From the NCBI GenBank assembly GCA_028293425.1, contig JAQGOV010000180.1:1-37273 (forward strand): 37,273 nt of DNA, given 5' to 3'. Origin of the DNA: Verrucomicrobiales bacterium. Its GTDB lineage: Bacteria > Verrucomicrobiota > Verrucomicrobiia > Limisphaerales > JAQGOV01. The notes beneath the pieces were generated by a model that had not been told where the DNA came from, did not search any database, and saw only the letters and a program-made list of their open reading frames with translations. Each line of letters starts with the position of its first letter. Position 1 is the stretch's first letter. The position numbers were made by a program, and so were the translations under genes. Shown here piece by piece: positions 35,401 to 37,273 of the stretch.

Positions 35401-35678
35401 GTATGGATGGAACCATTGTGACACGCACACTCGTCAGCAATGGCCGCGTCGTAGCTATCGCCCAGGTGCCCCTCGTGGAGGCGTTGATGGATTCTGACCA
35501 GACTCCCTCTCTGGTTCTTTATGGACACATCGGCGCAACCCACTTCATCGAAGCGTCTGCGGATTTTGGCTCCAACGCCTCCTGGAACACCAAACTGCAG
35601 CACACCCTCACCAATTTATCCAACACCATCCCGTTCACCAAAGATCCAAACCCCGCCATTTTCTATCGCCTCCGCTGA
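32457..35678 (+). CDS. Large secreted protein with Ig-like, cadherin-like and cohesin-like domains
   Basis: A 1073-residue extracellular protein. Two hydrophobic stretches lie within the first 60 residues (FPLLLAAALQFMPMV and AIVMRVAAGAVALLG), a layout that differs from a simple signal peptide. Next is a beta-module of about 100 residues, then three Ig-like repeats (roughly 160-410), marked by YRWQF, YRWQYNG and YQWFRDG, a 180-residue beta-domain with WRDIDYDDSNW, a fourth Ig-like repeat with YQWYKG, two putative Ig/cadherin-like domains with SFSLDPDAPAGA and TFSLAPGAPAGA, a cohesin-like region and a C-terminal module ending FYRLR. Such modular proteins bind polysaccharides or other surfaces in Verrucomicrobiota. 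No catalytic domain is evident. Confidence 0.85.
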   Translation: MNAKKVFPLLLAAALQFMPMVRVALPVMQSHASAPAWAIVMRVAAGAVALLGSYHAVSAATAIVAPYTVNATNGVRYIRQLGTSVRTAYSWTANTAPTHTSVYPLTPGLYLTNLTGKIGGTPTWAGTSNITISAWENADNSGGQVSSVFTFTIAPGSGPPVISASSGTLSVLRGGTAALTAGASGTDPLSYRWQFLGLDIPNATNSILTLSNVQATNTGVYTVFVTNAFGSAVTNVSLIVLLPPTITDAPPSQAVAPGSTVSLTVGASGTSPLLYRWQYNGANILGGTNATLTLPNAQSTNSGTYNVLISNPYGTVSNSLTLTVTGSPGIISQPQDKAIGQGGSATFSVVAGGATPLSYQWFRDGALLAGKTSATLSIAGVKASDAGRYSVIVSNALGFITSTQAFLRLSPSSVNTSIPLFPLSKMWQFNTNGLDLGTAWRDIDYDDSNWASGPGIIAKEDSGNPTVYALIRTPISITSGGLFLTNIYFRTHFSITNKAFVTSLTFSNVIDDGCVFYLNGTEIFRYNMPSGIITASTLASANLSEGVFTIQSVSPALLIQGDNVLAAEVHQVNNTSSDIVMGSALFNTISIPNTVPLILNNPTGQSAPAGNTVALSASADGTAPLTYQWYKGTSPVPGGNGATLYIVGAQGGDSGDYTLVAMNSFGSATSQVATVSIATPNTAPTLDFLADQLVLSGSVLTLTAHASDADIPAQSLSFSLDPDAPAGASIDPVTGVLTWSSAGTPLLGTVTFTVRVTDNGSPALSQTRTFHATVTGNHPPSLESIPNLVADVLLPLRYTNSAADADQGIDKLTFSLAPGAPAGARVHPTKGIFSWRPSRAQAASTNLISVVVTDDGAPARSDSKPFQVVVGDYAEISLGRAVLLVGDSTNLPITLGSSALLSNVSFTVDYPGLLTGWSVQPSAGLNVQANVDTQTPNHLLVTLSGNPLPTGTQPLATLSFTVAPQQGSAFLYLTNDNLSATRMDGTIVTRTLVSNGRVVAIAQVPLVEALMDSDQTPSLVLYGHIGATHFIEASADFGSNASWNTKLQHTLTNLSNTIPFTKDPNPAIFYRLR

Positions 35679-35849
35679 AGCAAAAGGGAAATTCTCCCCC
35701 GTTTCCACTAATGGGCCTCGACTGGCTTGCATAGGTATAAACCGGACAAGCGCTGCCGTTGCTTGGTGCGTTTGAGGTGGTAGTTTAGGGTTGGGTTATT
35801 GCCCGATTTGAGGCTGCCACTCTCGATCAAGCTCACCCAAAACTCCATT

Positions 35850-37130
35850 ATGAAGGCGCGATTCATTATCGTTCTTCTGGTTTTATTTTGGTCGTTGTCT
35901 ATGTCTCGCGCGGACGAACCGGTTGCCTCAATCCGCATCTCTGGCGCAATTAGCCCCGCTACGGTCGGCTATGTGGAACGCGCCATCCGTGCCGCTACGT
36001 CCCAAAGTGCCCAATGCCTCATTATCGAGCTGGATACCCCGGGTGGTTTACTCGAATCCACCAAGGAAATCATCCAGGCGTTTTATGCATCCGCCGTTCC
36101 TATTGTGGTTTACGTCTCACCTTCCGGCGCGACTGCGGCAAGCGCGGGGTGCTTCATTACCATGGCTGCAGATGTCGCCGCCATGGCACCCGACACGACC
36201 ATCGGCGCGGCGCATCCCGTCGGGCTCGGTCCGGGTGAGGCAACAAAGGGGGATGAGGTAATGAAACAGAAAATGGAAAGTTTTGCCGCCACCTATATCG
36301 AGGCTGTTGCTCAAAAACATGGCCGGAACTCCGCTTGGGCGCAGGCGGCGGTCCGACAGAGCGCCTCGCTCACCGCCCGGGCTGCCAAGGCCAGCAACGT
36401 GGTTGAAATTCTTGCCGTGGATCTACCCGATTTGCTGAAACAACTCGATGGGCACAAGGTGCGAGACCATCGATTGCGAACGGCCGGAGCTGCAATACAT
36501 CCAATTTCCATCCACATGCGCGAGCGGATGTTTCAAATGCTCTGGCGCCCCGAAATTTTAACACTGCTCATGCTCGTTGCCATTTACGGAATCATCGCCG
36601 AGTTTAGCCACCCCGGGGCAGTCTTGCCGGGCGTTGCCGGGTTTATCGCCTTGGTCTTGGCGCTTTATATGTCTTCCGTGCTGCCCATCAACCTGGCTGG
36701 CGTTGCCCTTGTTCTGTTGGCCGTCGGATTATTCCTGACCGAGGCTTTCACGGGAGCGAGCGGATGGTTAACCGTCGGCGGTATCGTCTCCTTTTTCTTT
36801 GGTCTGCTCATGCTCTTCGACAGAGCCGACCCTGTCTTCCGCCTTTCCCTTCGTTTCATACTTCCCGCCACCCTTATTACAGCCTCGTTCTTCATATTTA
36901 TTGTGGCCGCCGGGTGGAGAGCACAGCGTTTACCCGTGAAGTCAGGCCCCGAAACCATGATCGGAAAAATCATTCCAGCTATCACCCCCATTAACTCTCA
37001 AGGTGGAAAAGTCTTTGTAGAGGGTGAATATTGGAACGCTGTTAGCAAGGAACCAGCGCCGGAAGGTGCATTGGTAAAGATTTTGGCCGTCCGCGGCCTC
37101 ACACTTGACGTGACACTAAACACTCAATAA
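35850..37130 (+). CDS. NfeD-family membrane serine protease (ClpP-class)
   Basis: A 426-residue membrane protein of the long NfeD type. After a signal peptide comes a ClpP-class serine protease domain: LIIELDTPGGLLESTKEIIQ, then Ser98 in ATAASAG as nucleophile and Lys139 in the following helix as general base, the same spacing as the Ser97/Lys138 pair of the archaeal homologue. Several membrane segments follow (about 240-370), and a C-terminal OB-like NfeD domain from GKIIPAITPINSQGG. Such proteases cleave the C-terminus of stomatin-like proteins, and a stomatin-family gene begins 10 bases downstream. ATG 35850 gives a proper signal peptide. Confidence 0.93.
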   Translation: MKARFIIVLLVLFWSLSMSRADEPVASIRISGAISPATVGYVERAIRAATSQSAQCLIIELDTPGGLLESTKEIIQAFYASAVPIVVYVSPSGATAASAGCFITMAADVAAMAPDTTIGAAHPVGLGPGEATKGDEVMKQKMESFAATYIEAVAQKHGRNSAWAQAAVRQSASLTARAAKASNVVEILAVDLPDLLKQLDGHKVRDHRLRTAGAAIHPISIHMRERMFQMLWRPEILTLLMLVAIYGIIAEFSHPGAVLPGVAGFIALVLALYMSSVLPINLAGVALVLLAVGLFLTEAFTGASGWLTVGGIVSFFFGLLMLFDRADPVFRLSLRFILPATLITASFFIFIVAAGWRAQRLPVKSGPETMIGKIIPAITPINSQGGKVFVEGEYWNAVSKEPAPEGALVKILAVRGLTLDVTLNTQ

Positions 37131-37140
37131 AGGATCAATT

Positions 37141-37273
37141 ATGCCAGGTTTTGAAACTTTGATTGCCTCCATCGTGTGGCTGGTTCCGCTGCTCATCATA
37201 GGAATGATTATCCTCCGGCAGATGATCCGAATCCTCCGCGAATACGAACGGGCTGTTGTTTTCCGCCTCGGCA
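37141..37273 (+). CDS. Slipin/stomatin-like SPFH protein (3' end outside window)
   Basis: Only the first 44 codons are inside the window. After MPGFETLIASIVWLVPLLII comes a membrane segment and then REYERAVVFRLG, the opening of the SPFH/Band 7 domain of slipins. AAAGGA lies six bases before the ATG. Coupled with the upstream nfeD it forms the classic nfeD-slipin operon, which is thought to organise membrane microdomains and to be processed by the protease. Confidence 0.92.
   Translation, partial: MPGFETLIASIVWLVPLLIIGMIILRQMIRILREYERAVVFRLG

Overview
The window looks like a chromosomal segment from a Gram-negative member of the Verrucomicrobiota, most likely near Pedosphaera or Limisphaera. 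The reasons are by-eye: an alternative complex III (ACIII) operon, a long secreted Ig-domain protein of the type common in that phylum, a DUF3570/ApbE/TlpA/DUF4266 group, a lid-less histidine kinase, and moderately high G+C with weak Shine-Dalgarno signals. No database search was possible. No rRNA, tRNA or CRISPR array was seen.

Region 1 (1-6400) is accessory-like. The window opens inside a comM/yifB ATPase gene. Behind it lies a scarred junction: a cluster of palindromes, a second degenerate copy of the comM 3' end, and a toxin-antitoxin module whose antitoxin is intact while the PIN-domain toxin has lost its centre. Minus-strand genes follow: an unknown protein, an alpha/beta hydrolase and an ABM-fold monooxygenase in one operon, then a VOC protein, a small lipoprotein and a YihY/BrkB membrane protein.

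Region 2 (6500-12550) is plus-strand and mostly core metabolism: a short RodZ-like protein, rimO (tRNA-style methylthiotransferase for ribosomal S12, with two insertions), pgsA and pgpA (consecutive steps to phosphatidylglycerol). An aldehyde dehydrogenase and a FAH-family dehydratase follow; together they fit the last two steps of oxidative pentose degradation to 2-oxoglutarate.

Region 3 (12550-23940) is one tightly coupled minus-strand respiratory operon: actA-actB-actC-actD-actE-actF (ACIII, quinol oxidation), a small membrane protein, a CcoN-like subunit, a CcoO-like cytochrome c and a membrane-anchored cytochrome c, closed by an intrinsic terminator. Most cistrons overlap by 1 or 4 bases. 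The CcoN-like protein keeps the fold and sequence frame of cbb3 oxidase subunit I, yet nearly all haem and copper ligands are replaced. This is the most unusual thing in the window.

Region 4 (24200-32400) holds a lipoprotein, a tiny membrane protein, a two-component system and a five-gene extracytoplasmic redox cluster: DUF3570 outer-membrane barrel, ApbE flavin transferase, TlpA-like thioredoxin, DUF4266 lipoprotein and DsbD. The barrel carries a DAISGAS sequence that resembles an ApbE flavinylation site, so the cluster may build a covalently flavinylated outer-membrane protein.

Region 5 (32450-37273) holds the 1073-residue Ig/cohesin-like protein and an nfeD-slipin pair, the slipin being cut by the window edge.
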